Shown: positions 45,209-58,600, numbered from the stretch's first letter. The stretch: DNA of 64,000 nucleotides from Rhododendron vialii (GCF_030253575.1 NC_080562.1:43708352-43772351), one strand, 5' to 3'. The notes: a model not told the origin generated them from the sequence alone. Numbers and translations are program-made.

Positions 45209-45669
45209 AAATTGTCAACCACCTATGCCATCCAACCCACCACAAGAAACTTCTCACTTCTCCTTTGTGCATCAGTGGACTAAATTAGTAACCATGCAAA
45301 GAAATTTAGAATGTGTGGCCAGTAGATCATGCTTGGGGCAATCTTAAATTACCCATCAGTATGTATTTTACAAGAATACTTTGCCAAATATTCATGAGAT
45401 TGTATACAGGTTCTGGTAATGGTAATTGATTCATTACCCTGTTTTATAGTAGTCCAAGCATGGAGTAGCTTAAAGCAATTTATAGTAGTCCAAGCATGGA
45501 GTAGCTTAAAGCAAAGTTTTCTGATACCCTACAGAAACCACAATTCAATTTCCATACAACTACAATGTTATGAGCTCATCATTTCATAGCTCATAACATT
45601 GTTCACTTGAAACTACATCCACTAAAATGAGTGCTATGCCAAGCCGCTAAAAAAGTTTCGGAAGGTTGC
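45209..45669. other. RlmI/ALIS convergent spacer
   Basis: Only 461 bp separate the two stop codons. It contains a 36-bp perfect tandem duplication at 45443-45514 and an inverted pair (ATGTTATGAGCTCATCATTT, then AGCTCATAACATTG) near 45565-45602 that may act in 3' end formation. Confidence 0.55.
45443..45514. repeat. 36-bp tandem duplication
   Basis: TATAGTAGTCCAAGCATGGA and the following AGTAGCTTAAAGCAA occur twice head to tail. Confidence 0.9.
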
Positions 45670-48600
45670 TTAATGACCACCTGGGTTCCGGTTCCATGAC
45701 AAGTAGGTAGGATCTCCAAGTCGCCTGAGAGAAATTAGTTTCAAATTGTCATTTTAGCTGTGATAACGAGAAGAAGCACAATACAAATAATAGGCTGCCG
45801 TAGTTGTCCGAAACATAAATCTACACATTTCTGTTACCAATATAAAAAGAGAACCATTTAGCCAAAGTAGCCAGCCCTCAATGCCAAAGAAAACCGTGTC
45901 ACTGAGAAGCAAATAACAAAAAGAAAGTATAAACAAAATTTGGAAACTACTTCTCAGCCAGAGGCAGCATTGGGAGTAAAGTTTTTTTCATTGCCTCCCC
46001 AATATGTCTCTCGCTTTGTGTGCAAACCACAGTTTTACTTGGCAAAGACAGAGACTCAATTTATAGACTGACGAATTTTTCTATGGTACACAAAACACTT
46101 TTTGGTGTATGGTGCCTAAAAAGTCATTTTAGTGATAAGTATTCAATAAGGAGTGGTAAGTATTCCACATTAAGTGGCAAGTATTCCTGATGTATAATAC
46201 TTATCGCTCAATGTGGAATACTTATCACTCAATGTGGAATACTTACCACTTCTTATGAAATACTTACCACTCAATGTAGAATACTTACCACTAAAGTGAA
46301 TTTTTGGGTACCATACACAAAAAAAATTGTGTACCATAGATGGACTCGTAGACCGATTGGTACAAGCCGTCAGCATAACGAGAACAGGCAAGGTAGATGT
46401 GGGTAAAAAGAATTCACCTTGGCTTAAATAGATACACAATAGTGAAAGCCATAGCCAGAAAGAAGCATAACCCACCAACAGCGAGGTAAGCAATGCCAAG
46501 AAAGTCATTCTTTCCACCAAGCCAGGTTGTGGTAGAGAGAACAAGCTTCTTTTTGCCATTGAAACTATAGGTGTTATAATTGTTCCCCAATGTCACCTGA
46601 ATCTGTTCATTTTCCTGCAGATCCACCTCTATCTTCCCATACAACTTCCTAAAGGTTGGCAGAGCTGCAGTTCTCATCCAAACAATCAGGTCCTCCTGTT
46701 CACTCAACTGACACCAACAAATAAAAATAATAATCTCAGATTGGGATCGTCCTCAAAAATGAAAACAACTTCAATTGAGATACCTGATTTCTAATTATTC
46801 CACATCCCCACAAAAAAGCATGTGTGATATATTAAATGAAGAATGCGCAAGTTACTTAGTTTACATATGAGGATCACTAATATGATTGGCTTCTTATAAC
46901 ATAAAAATAAATGAATAAATGACGGAACTTTTGAAGAACTTAGAGCAGAAACAAGACTTATTTTTGCTCCCCACATAAGCATTGCATCAGAATATGCAAG
47001 CGCCCCAACTGTTATGTTTGCGAGACTGGAAGCTTCCTTTCACAATCCTTTATGTAAGATGCTTTAAGCTCAAGGACTTACTGGAATAGATGAATCGAGC
47101 TGTGCACCCCCTACAAGAGTTCCACTCTGAAAGTTTTTAGGGTAGACATTTTTTCCAAACTTGTGTTCCCTATCACTCTTCCATGAGATGCCCTTCTTGT
47201 TGACTGCCAATTGCTGGTTGTTGAGGGAAAAATTAAACGTATCATTAAATAAACTCCAAGCTATGAGACCGCAAGGCACAATCGACATGCCGCTTGCAAC
47301 ATCTTCAGGTTTACAATCTTGTGTCTCATTCTCACTACTAACGTATTTCAACTGTCCATCACTCCGGCTCTTCACATACCTGGAAAAGGAGACCATCACA
47401 TGAAGCCAACACTACTTTCAAAGATAAAATTCACTTAATGAAAAAACAATTATCCAGTTGTCTCGGACATAAAACGAGAATAAACTATCATGTTTTGGAG
47501 TTTGCCTGCTTGTATCTTTTCTTAGCACAAATTTGTCTCTGGTGTTGGGCTCCGTTTTGCTTTTGTATTTTTTTTTTTCTGGTGTGTTGTGTCTGGTAGG
47601 GAGGTTTGTTTTTCTCCTGTTTTACTGGGGTTACTGGGGTATGCCCCTTGAGGATGTATGAGTTTTGAGCTTTTTAATGGAAAGTACTTATAAAAAAATT
47701 AAGGAACTAGAGTTGACGATTGTGGATAAAAAAAGTACTGTAACTGCAAGATCTTATGAGCATTAAAATGCTAGTGCATACAGAGCACAGAGAAATGCAG
47801 TACATGCATAAGCCTATTATAGGCATCTTAGTTCCCTCTTGTCGGTCAACGACCATTATGGTAACGATCAGGCCCATGTTTTGAATTTGAGCATGGTTAG
47901 GACTACGTGAGATTGTGTATATCTACAGTGAGAGCCATCTCAATGTGGAAAAGGGCTAGTTAATCTATACTCTGAGTCTCTGATAGTGACAAGGACAAGT
48001 CAGGAGGAGGGCCACCAATGGAGGAATGAGGAGGGGGGAAATGCTACCTGCCTCGCAAATGAAAGTTACCCAGTTTTCAAGTCAAGTGTTTCATAAGACG
48101 GACAAGAATGTCAAAAAATGAGTGACATATTGATCAGGATACGAAATATCAGTTTGATATGGTTTAGTTATGTAACTTATGTTATATTAGAAATGGGTCT
48201 TCCCATGGTTCCGGCCAGTTCTGAAGACACGTATTACCCTGGAAAAAAAAAAGGCATTGCGAACAAACGAGAAATAACCTAAAGGGTTGGCACCCATCCC
48301 TTCTGGAGAATGGCAACTAGTGGCATGACCTAGCCAGTTATTCCTGCAGTTCAGATGAGATTCGGATTGCCCTTCTCTGATTCTTTTGTCACAGAAGAAA
48401 TTTTCAAGAAAATCTCAAAAAAAAACTGCCAAATTTAACTCCTGCACATTTAAAACAAACCGTATAGATAGATACTACAACAAATAGTGATACAAGAGTT
48501 TTAACAGTCCAATCTTATCATATTTCATTTCGATATATAGTAACGGCATATACCGCAACCATCATCAGTTTACCATGTACAGAAAAATCAGAAGGATAAA

Positions 48601-50876
48601 ACCATCCTCCCATTATCAGGAGGTGAACCACTTTTATGACCTTTTACTCAATAGTAATAACTGCTACCCCCACCCAGAAAGAATAAAAATCACCAGAATG
48701 TTCCAAAACAAACAGGCCTAAAACCACAGAGGTCCACTAGGACCACTAACTTCTCAGAACACCGCAAAAGATTTAGCAATGCCTATTTTCAGCACCATTT
48801 GACGACCTCGTCACAAAACCACCATGCTCCGAGATCCACTTGAATTTTTCTGTAGACTCTACCATTGGTTCTACAATTACAGAATGATAAATACTGAACG
48901 ACAACTGATACAGTGGAAATGGTGTATGAAATCGAACCTTTCATTATAAAATTTTGATTTGATATAAATGACGATGACAAGTTACAAATACCTGCGATGA
49001 TTCTGGTAGAAGTTGTCAAGCTGATAATAAACATAAATAGGCTGCTTCATATGCTTTGGCACCTAAACATATTTGAAATTTAAAATAATTCACCATCCAC
49101 ACACCCCAGAATGATGTTATTCTTGTTGCATAGCTAGATCAGAACCTGATTTAGTTTACAAAATAACACAAAGGATGGAGATAGTGAATGATGAGGTGAA
49201 AGCATACCGTCAGTGTCCTGTTGCAGGTTTTATCCTCAATGCTCTGTATGTATTTAACCTTATCGCTTCTTGAGGCTGGTGGTATGCAATCAGTTTCATA
49301 CCTGTCGACAATCTCAACCACCTAATGCAAGGAAAGTGACTTCCAAGTCAAAGACATAAGAAAGACAAGAAAAAGCAAATACTAGAGCTTGTCCGGTCTT
49401 GAGCATACATCCTGGGAAGCAAACAGGGAGGCAACCCCAATGGGAATGAAGACAATGCTAATAAGCATGAACGTTGAAATCACCTGCACAGAAAATTAAA
49501 GAGGCCTACTTCAACAACAATGACTATACAACAAATAAATTTGCAGAATAAATGAAAAGCAACTCACCCATCTCGGTGTAAGAATCGGCTTGCAAGCTGG
49601 AAGTTCCTGTTGAGTAAACTTCGAATCTACAGGGGAACACAAGAGTTAAACCGGATGACTATCTTTCAAACACAGAAGTCAGAACAACTGAAAGAGCAAA
49701 CTAGACAGCAAGGTCACCACTCATGGTATTTCCCTCACCCAAACACACAACCAGAGAACTATAAGTTTTAGTGCTTTTGTGCACCCACGAGAATGTAGAG
49801 TTCATGGTACAACAAGATAAGAGGGAAGCTAAGTCCAGCAAAAAAAAAAAAAAAAGATCAGCCCAAAGGCATTATTAAGGATTTAATGGAAAGCAATATA
49901 AATGTCATGGCAATATTAATACTCAGGAAACTACATACCAAACTATGCTTAAGCCTACTCGTTGTCAAATTTTCATGGGGATTAGTAATGTAGCATAACC
50001 AAATAGGTAGGTTAGCTCAAAGCCGTCTGCTGATATTGACTTTATCTATAAAGATTTGACTGATAATCTTCAATTTAGTATGTCTCGCTACCGATTAGCT
50101 GTTATTCAACTAAAAATAGTTTCTAATCAAATATTTATTGCAGTCACTTAGCCTCAACTACATAAATAAAACATCAAACTGGACTCTCTTTGAAGCGACA
50201 TCCTTCTTAAGTCCAAGGAAGTCATCCAATCTCACGGCATCAATCAACATTCTTCATTTGGCCTTTCTACTGTCCCTTCTGACCGCTTCAACTGGGATTC
50301 ATCACCCATTCACACGAAAACGTTTAGTTGCCCACATTGCATGTGGCCACACCAGCTACAGTGATATTAATCAGGCTGAAGCTTTCTAGTCCAACGCCTA
50401 CCCAAAACAAATAACTTATGGAAGCTTGCCAGTCCATCTGCGCTGAAACCACAAACTCGTACAGTTGCCGTCCAATCATCTGTTTCTTTGCCCGTCATCT
50501 GCATGTGCAAATTGAATACCCAAACCACAAACCCTAAACTGTGTACGCAGTTAAGAGAAAAACGAGATTTCCTTTTGAATGCATTTGTTCGTAGCCATAG
50601 TTAACTACTCAACGCCGTTCAAAAAAAATTAGTTAACTATTCAACGATGACTCCCTGCCACTTTGCAACAATACAAGTAACTGAACAGTAGAAGAATGTA
50701 GACTATACGTATTTTAACGATGAGTGGTACAATATACTAGAAGGCGATAAATTCCAAACTTAAATATCATCAGATTATCATATGTGTACAAATATTGGAC
50801 AAAGCACACACGCTGCTCATCTAGCCAGTGCATCACAGCAGAACAAACACAAATCAATCTTGTAATCAAGGATATA

Positions 50877-50907
<31 letters not shown>

Positions 50908-51039
50908 AAAGTAAAGAAGTTGAATATTGAGGGGGAGACTGAGAAACTGACATTTGGGGCGCTTGGAAATTGTTCTTGGTGCTGAGACATCGGTGGATCC
51001 AGCGCCTCCGGAGCTCGATGATGGAGCGTTCCAACTCAT
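45670..51039 (-). CDS. ALIS: ALA-interacting subunit (LEM3/CDC50 family)
   Basis: The beta-subunit of P4-ATPase phospholipid flippases, needed for their exit from the ER and activity. Eight exons (50952-51039, 49568-49626, 49409-49483, 49208-49321, 48992-49062, 47082-47379, 46418-46707, 45670-45724) join in phase to 349 residues. Two membrane spans frame a large lumenal domain: about 50-72 ([20 protein letters not shown]) and 304-329 ([20 protein letters not shown]). Typical features are [39 protein letters not shown]-like sequence, [15 protein letters not shown], paired cysteines and N-glycosylation sites such as CNRT. The last exon adds [17 protein letters not shown]. The frame at 46414 reads into a stop if the last intron is not removed. 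It fits At1g79450 (ALIS5) in position, from memory; the paralogue number is not certain. Confidence 0.95.
46081..46339. mobile_element. MITE with 21-bp internal repeats, ALIS intron 7
   Basis: CTATGGTACACAAAACAC at the left is matched by the inverted GTGTACCATAG at the right; arms are about 50 bp. Inside are several ~21-bp units of the type CAATGTGGAATACTTATCACT, mostly in one direction, with inverted ones (AGTGGTAAGTATTCCACATT) near the left end. Subterminal repeats like these often bind a transposase. Confidence 0.72.
47380..48991 (-). other. ALIS intron 5
   Basis: A 1.6-kb intron with T-rich and A-rich tracts. No transposon boundaries, coding exon or RNA gene recognised. Confidence 0.5.
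49627..50951 (-). other. ALIS intron 1 with GA/CT microsatellite
   Basis: A 1.3-kb first intron. On the gene strand a CT run (50878-50901) starts about 50 bases after the donor. Open frames such as 50138-50389 have no recognisable homology. Confidence 0.55.
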
Positions 51040-51279
51040 TGGAATGATTTTGCTTTATGCGCCAACCACTGAGGAAAAAGTAACTCAAGTCTCGCAAGAG
51101 GGAGAAGAGAACTGATCAAATTCTGAGGAAGATGATAAAAAGGGCTTGTCGTGCAAATAAAGGTTTAAGCGCACCTCCGTACCCGTCCATTCCACCAAAA
51201 CTCTTCCCAACTAGAACTTTTGGAAGCTTTTCTGCCGTTGGGGTAAATGTGCTGTTCAGTTTGTTCCGATTTCACAAAG

Positions 51280-51510
51280 AACGATACCAGCAGTCTCGCA
51301 CAGACTCGTTTTGTGCCCGTCTCTGGTCCTGCAAAGATGAAACAAAATTGGATAATTCGTAAACACCCTTTTCAATATCGGATTGAGGAGATTTTTTACG
51401 AGGACCCTAAACGAAATATTTTGAACAAAATGAGCGGCTCCGATCATCTTTGCAGGATCCGAAGCGGGCACAAAAGGAGTCTATGCAGGACTGCTGTACC
51501 CGTAGCATTT
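51280..51510. mobile_element. Foldback MITE, same family as 36836-37229
   Basis: GACTCGTTTTGTGCCCGTCT pairs with AGCGGGCACAAAAGGAGTC. CCTGCAAAGATGA pairs with TCATCTTTGCAGG. TTTTGAACAAAATGAGCGGC and CGATCATCTTT are shared with the KS/RlmI element. It lies 240 bp upstream of the ALIS start. Confidence 0.7.
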
Positions 51511-51594
51511 CTGTTTCACAAAATAACTTTCAGCGTCCTTCAAATTTTTTTAGTTTTTTAATTATAAGATCAAAACATATTTAGACATTTTCAT

Positions 51595-51785
51595 AAAGTT
51601 TAAGCATGCACTTTATTATTATAGGATTTTAATAATTTAAGCACTTTCATAGGGTATCATGAGATTTTAGGCACTTTCATATATTAGGTAACCTAAGGTT
51701 TTAGGCACTTTTATAGAGCACCCTAGAGTTTTAGGTACTTTCATAGGATACTCTAAGATTTTAGACAATTTTATAGAATGCATTT
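51595..51785. repeat. Degenerate minisatellite, ~40-bp period
   Basis: About four to five units of the type GATTTTAGGCACTTTCATA plus a variable 15-20 bp spacer follow one another, diverged from each other. Confidence 0.65.
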
Positions 51786-52282
51786 GTTCTTATATTTGAT
51801 TACAAAATGTGTTTGTCCTTTAGCTCAAAAAATATAAATATTAGTGATTTTTGACTAAACCTCCCTTTTAACCATGACCATCGAATCTGTTCACATTGTA
51901 AAAAGGTTCTTAATTACAACAGTCACGTGAGAAATGAAATCAATCCAATTTTTAAATGATAATTTGATCAGAATACGCTTACATGGAGGCAAAATGAGAT
52001 GGGTATAGTTGATTACTATTTAGGCTTAGATTGAATTTATTATTTACACGACTCTTAGACACAAACGAGTTTTGCAATTTGAACTGATTTAATCAGTGAA
52101 ATGAACAAAAAATGGAATCGAAAGGAGCCAAACTGCACGGGGTGTGCAATCCTGCCTCAAGAGAAGTCGCTTTCATTTTTTATTTTTTCCTAATTGTTGC
52201 CACAGGCCCTGAGTGATCTAAAACGTATTTCTTGCTGAGAACATTTTAATATTGTTATATATAATATATAGTATAAAAAAAA
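51786..52282. other. AT-rich spacer
   Basis: Nothing recognisable. Confidence 0.4.
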
Positions 52283-52758
52283 AGGGAAAATTATAGTTAC
52301 CCCCCTCCAACTAACCCTCGCGTACACTTACCCCCTCTAACTTTTTTTTTTGGCACTTAATCCCTTTAAACTAACTGAAATTCAAACGGTCATAACTTCT
52401 TCGTCCAAAATCGAAAATATGCAAATTATATATCGATTTTGAGGTCTTGAAGTCAGCTTTCTAATGACACCAAAATCACATCACGATTCAAAGCAGACAG
52501 AAAGTTATAATCAAAAGAGTAAAGGCTGGTAGACAGAAAGACCGTTTTGATCATAACTTTCTGTGTACTTTGAATTGTGATGTGATGCTGACTTCAAGAC
52601 CTCGAAATCGATATATAATTTTCATATTTTCGATTTTGGACGAAGAAGTTATGACCGTTTGAATTTCAGTTAGTTTGAGGGGGTTAAGTGCCAAAAAAAA
52701 AGTTATAGGGGGTAAGTTTACGCGAGGGTTAGTTAGAGGGGGTAACTATAATTTGCCC
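52283..52758. mobile_element. Long foldback MITE (476 bp)
   Basis: The two arms (about 52283-52516 and 52545-52758) are almost complete inverted copies with a ~28-nt loop. Ends read GGGAAAATTATAGTTACCCC and GGGGTAACTATAATTTGCCC. Inside, AAACGGTCATAACTTCTTCG pairs with CGAAGAAGTTATGACCGTTT. The right arm lacks a small part of the left. A-runs flank both ends, so a target duplication cannot be told. Confidence 0.85.
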
Positions 52759-53114
52759 AAAAAAAAACCAATAATCTATTAACACAAAAATAAATTATAT
52801 AAAATAGACAATTTGTGTTCAAAATCAGGTGAACGGCCAGTTTATACACTGTTCATGTATTTACCGACTACCTACAAGTTGGTTTTTTTACAGATATACT
52901 ATTCTCAGCAAGAATACTGTGATGAACGCTTCGGAACAATGTGCAGACCCACAATAAGACCCCAAAATAGATCTTTTGGAGAGGTTTGGTGAGTAAAAAA
53001 ACATAGATGTGATCTTGTCCCCATGCTAAAATGTGTCTGCCATCATGTGTGGTGGTGCCCAAACAAGATTGCGGGTTGGGTACATGCGTGATGGTGCTTT
53101 AATGTAAGCATCAA

Positions 53115-54131
53115 GGGGGTGTTTAGATCCCTCTTTTTTGCATTTTTATTTTTAGCTTTTCTCCTTTTGGTTGTTTGGAAGGAGTAACCCAGAATGAGTT
53201 ATGGCAAAACTCATTCTTGGATTCTTGCTTTCGAGAAGAGAAGCCAAAAGAAGGGGGATAGGAGTTTTTCCCATTCTCATTTTCTACTTCTCTTTTTTAT
53301 TGAAGATGAAAAGACCAACTTGCCCTAAGCATATTTTGGAAATATGACACGTCTAACAATAGAAAATGCATGCAGTGCAAGTTCAACAAGTTGTTTTCTT
53401 TAAAAAAAAAAATTGCATATAAGCTGATGAAGATACTTTATGTTTTGGGATTTTTGTATTGATCAGTTTTTTTTAAAAAAAAAATGATTGATTATTTTTA
53501 TTAGAGAACAAATGAAGAACAACTAATGCAAGAGCGTACGTGTGAAACTGATAGAACTAAAAAAAACAAAAAAAAAGAAGAAGGAGAAAGACTAACAAAA
53601 AATATGCATATAAGCTGTCAAATTACTCCTCTCCGAATAGCTTTGTAAATATATTTGTCAATTGCTCGTTAGTACGAATATATTCTCATTTTAGTTATCT
53701 CTTTGTTTTACTTTAATTTGGTTTTTTTTTTTAATTAATGATGATTGGAAGTGTTCTTGTTCTTTTGCAGTTACTTGGATTTAACTTATCGTTATTTCAT
53801 CTTATTTATCAAAAAAATTAAAATTTAGTTGGAGACTTTTAATTAACCAAGAATAATACAATTTCACCATATAACTTTTACAAAAATTGATTAAATCATT
53901 ATTTATACACATTATATCCCATAATGAATAATCAAGGGCAATATGGTAAAAAATCAACTCATAATTCATTTTCATCACATATCTCCCAAACACTACTCCT
54001 GTTACAAAATGCATTCTGCACGTATCATCCAAATACTCTACCAGATTCAAAATACATTTTGACCATAATCCAAAAAGTTAAAAAACCAAAAAGTTGACAA
54101 TGAAAAGCAAAAAATTAGGCTCCCAAACACC
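53115..54131. mobile_element. Possible non-autonomous DNA transposon
   Basis: GGGGGTGTTTAGATCCC at the left is matched by the inverted GGCTCCCAAACACCCCCC at the right, each followed by a diverged TTTTTTGCATTTTT-like tract. GGGGGTGTTTGG ends are frequent in plant hAT and Harbinger derivatives. The 1-kb interior is AT-rich with no transposase. Confidence 0.45.
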
Positions 54132-54917
54132 CCCCAAATCACAAAAACAATGTCAAAGAAATATTGCGGGGTATAGAAAGATTGGAATATATATTCGCTC
54201 CCTAAATAAGATTCCAATGTCATATTCTTTTACTTAAATCTCAAACGATTGGCTTAGCACTCACGATTAACGAAAATTTTGAGGTCTCGTGTGCTTTATT
54301 CACTCGTCCATAAAAAACAAAAGTTTTTGAAATTACAGCAAGAATGTTTATATTAATGTAGAATTATACTTGAGCAGAGTTTGTTTATGCATATGTAACT
54401 TGCGGGTGGATTCGACGGAAGTATAAATATGGCCCGCTCGAGCAAAACAATGGAACAATCAATGGAAGGATTTGGAGTGTTGTCAAGTTAATATCGAGAA
54501 CTTTACATTACATGTATATTTGTTGACTTGAACGGTTTCAGGTGAGGATTCTAAATTTCTAATCAAACAACACATGGAACAGAAGTTGGGTTACATATAA
54601 TTGCCTTGTTTTTTTGGATGGTATTTTGAAAATTTTTGAGTTTGGTTTTAGGGTAATGAGTGGAGAGAGAAATTATGATAATGATTACAGATAGGGGTAA
54701 TGAGTGAGGAGAGATAGAGAGAGGAATGAGAATAATGATTGGAGAGAGTAAAATGAAATATGAGTAATTATTAGAAATATGTATAATAAGTGTTTTTTTG
54801 AGTTAGATATTTTTCTTTCTTTCAAAATCTAATCCAAATAAGGCAAAACAGAAAGTAATTGAGATTTATGTATAATACCGTAAATTTTAAAAACCTCATA
54901 TGAGATTTACTACTACT
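54132..54917. other. ALIS/ALDH5F1 spacer
   Basis: AT-rich sequence with repeated GAGAGAG and AATGAGTG-type words at 54650-54780. No gene seen. Confidence 0.4.
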
Positions 54918-55430
54918 TAGAGTATCCATAATGCTATAATTAAAAGTAAAACGTTTTTAAAGTTAATAATATTAGTGCAAAATATGGCTCACAATGCTAT
55001 AATTTCACTTAACAACTTCCTTAGAAAATATCAAATTTTAGGTTTTCGATAGTCAAAACTAGTAATCTTTTAACAATAACTAAATTTAACAGACCCAATA
55101 TATTCTCAATAAAATACACCAATCATTATACAAAAATGTTTTATCTCTCTTTTCCTCTCCTTTCTCTCTTTCTTTGTGAACAATATTTTCGAAAAAAAAA
55201 ATTTACTAAAAATTTGTTATTTTTAGTAAATAGTTTTTTCCAAAAAAAAGTTTCAAAAACTATTTTCTATTTCTAGTAAATAGTTTTTATTAGTTTTGGT
55301 TATTCAATTTTGATTGTGCCATTATAGACATCTACATTGCTAACATTAGTATTCTCTTAAATAAATAATCAAAAGCTGATGTGACAATTTTTGGTTATCA
55401 ATTTTTGATTATAACATTGTGGATACCTTT
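54918..55430. mobile_element. AT-rich MITE with internal copies
   Basis: AGAGTATCCATAATGCTATA at the left matches the inverted TATAACATTGTGGATACCT at the right. A further inverted half-copy (GTGCCATTATAGACATCTAC) lies inside at about 55315. It ends about 250 bp before the ALDH5F1 start. Confidence 0.6.
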
Positions 55431-55681
55431 ATAAGAAACTTTATGGAGTAAAAGAGAAGTGCTATATAATTTTTGGAAACCTTGGGAAGGTTTCTGAAAT
55501 TATAAAAAACCTCAGGACAGATCAGTGTAATTAACTCTTTATCGTTATCTTGGAATGCTGTTTGGATATTGTTTGGTGAGTGGGCTAGTACACGATTTGA
55601 TCATTTTTGATGATTCATAACCCAATGATCTCACAGCAAGGAAGAGTAAATCTCTATAACAAACTTACAGTCGGGGAGGAG

Positions 55682-58600
55682 ATGAGGATGGCAGTTGTAC
55701 GCATGGTCCAGATTAGCAGGGGCACCCGCAACTTACGCCTCCTCCTATGTCGCCCTAATTCTCACTTTACTGATTCAATGCTACCCCACCCTGGCTCTAC
55801 TCCTCCACTCTCCAGACAGGTTCACTCTCTCTCACTCTCTCTCTCTTGTGGAAAGTTTTAAGCTTTTATAGGATTATATATATTCTGTTTGCTTGCCCAG
55901 AAAACCGAGGCAATTTGATTGGAGATGGGATCTGTTATTTATTAGTATTTACTTCTTGCTTTATAATTATCGAGACAGGTTCACACTGTGTCTTGAAATC
56001 AGATTTTCAAGTTCAATGAAACCTTGAAATCGAATTTTTGAATCCTTATAAAAGAAAGTCATTCATAGAAACCTATCCAGGTCAATTAAAAAAAGTTTTC
56101 CAAAAAGTCTAATGATGACAGTAGCATTTGTGTCCATTTTAGGTACTTTTGTCTTTTGTAGAAAGTATGCATCATAAATTTTTGTGGAGAATTGAATTTC
56201 AAAGATTGGTATTATCTTGCTGCGGTTGACCGGGGAATAGATCTTTGCGTTCATAGTGTGCCCTCCCTATGTTAGATTTGTAGGTCCGCCACTGGTGATA
56301 CGGTAACTCAGATATTCTTGTAAGAAAACAGTGATCTTCCATAAAATAAAATTATTACAGTTTGGGGTATAACTTTTGGGAAATGATTTTCACACTCCCT
56401 TTTTTGATATCCACACTCCCATATTTTTTTTAAAATATTGAAAGTGTGTATTTTTTGTCGTCTATCACTAGATGACAAAAATGGGAGTGTGGATATCAAA
56501 AAGGGAGTGTTAAAAATCACTCCCCTAACTTTGGAAACGCTTATTTTTGTTTTTAGACGAAGAAAACTTGTCTTTAGTTGAATACCAAGTGGTATTGAAT
56601 TGGTTGAGTTATTACCTAGTTAGTCCATGATTTGACGCCTGAATGTGGAGATGGGGTGTATCATTCACCCAGAAGTCCACGCTCTACCCTAAAATACTAA
56701 ATCATTTATTTTATTTCTTTCACACAGGAATAATACTTTATTTAGAGGAAAGAAAAAGTGATGGTGCGATTTGGTGCAGCACCCTCCCCAGTTTATGGTA
56801 CCTGGATATGTAGCATTGACACAGATACGCGACAAGACACTGACACTCTGACACACAAATTTTAAAGTATTAGAGGACAAGCCACGCTGGGGACACATTT
56901 TAAATAACATTGATGTATTCAATCATATGAATAGAAAAGGCCCTAAATCTAAATATGTAACACCATAGTCCATGATAACTTAAATCTTATTTATCATCAC
57001 ATCATTCACAAAGTATTCCAACAAAAAATGTTTCATTATCTATGTGTCTTTATAATCAATAAACTATCATATGTCACACAAAGAAGAAAGTCTTTTCTAA
57101 GATTTAACAAGTCTTAACTATTTCATTTAACACCCTCGGCGTGTCCTGCAAGTGTCTGAGCATTTTGTACAGTGTCCCCGGATTGTCCAAACCAAAAATG
57201 TTGAGTATGATAGGATACTTCGGATTTGATTGTGGAGCATGTGTCCGAAGAGCGTCGGTGTCCAAAAGGTGTCCCACACCAGTAAGTGGACTTGGACAAA
57301 GTGTCTGTGCTACATAGGTACCTGGAAGATCGTAAAGAATCAGGTGTTGTAACTTGTGCAGTATGTTTGCCTATGACCCATAAAAATCGTCTCTGTATTC
57401 ATGTTTCTGCCATTGCATGGTAAACTGCTTATAATTTTTTATCTTCCACAATCGCTTCCAAAATGTGCTTTTGTATCTGACAAATGGGTTTGGACTTTTC
57501 AGATTGGTATGGAGTCACAAAGTGTTGCAGCAAGGCTCAATAGTTCTGGATTTTTACGAACTCAGGGCCTTATTGCGGGAAAATGGACTGATGCATATGA
57601 TGGGAAAACCATTAAGGTCTCTCTTTTGTTTCCCTTTGAGGCTGATAGGCTATGGTTGATTTGTATCTTTGCAGAAACTGTAGTTGTAGGCTGGATTAAG
57701 TTTTAGTGCTCTACATGTGTATTAAATTTGATTTAAATTTTCTGAAATGTTGTTGGAAGGATCTTTTCTTTCATTTGGGTATTAAATAGGGAGTGGATTG
57801 ATACTCCAGCAATACCTAATCCTTTGTTTTGTCCATATTTCTTTTTGTTCGCATTGATATTCAGTCAAATTGTGCTGATATCAGCTAGGTCTTGTCTGTT
57901 TTACATGAGATATATCATAAATCAGAAAGAAGTGACCTGGGGATTGCAGTAGAATTGTTCATGTAGATGGGGCCACAACATGTCACTTTTCTGCTTTTGC
58001 CTATTATCGGAGTTATTGTTCTCCATTGGAAGCACCTGCTCATTGTGTTCTACCTTCATATTTACATTATTCACATTGCATTTTGTATGAAAAGTCACAT
58101 AGTACCTTAATCTCTTTGCTTGGTTGAGATGCTGGAATAATCTTTGGTTCATACTCTTTTTCTCTCTTTGTCCCTTGCCCTTTTCACTTCTAGACAATTT
58201 CTTTCATTGTTTCCTCCAACTATGCCTATTCTGACTAACCCTATTCCTCTTGGTGTGGCAGGTTCATAACCCTGCTACTGGCGAAGTTATTGCAAATGTC
58301 CCTTGCATGGGTGGGAAGGAGACAAATGATGCTATCTCTTCAGCCTACGATGCATTCAAATGTATGCTTCTTTACTGCAATGTACATTTTATCTTTCCGT
58401 TCTTACGTGGAGACATGTGCCATGCCTCGTTTTGATGAACCAATAGAAACTTAAGTTTAATTTGTCTCGTGACATCACAATTATTGTCCCGTGGTTCTAC
58501 GAGTCAAAGTATTATGGACATGAAATCTCAAAGATCAATTCCAGAAATGTGTGAACCAATAAGTACATGTTTTTGTAGGACAATGATGTAAGATAGCACC

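Noticed and set aside
46170-46559. 129-codon minus frame with a GKYSTLS repeat
   Set aside because: The repeat comes from the 21-bp units of a MITE in the last ALIS intron; the rest is the wrong frame of ALIS exon 7.
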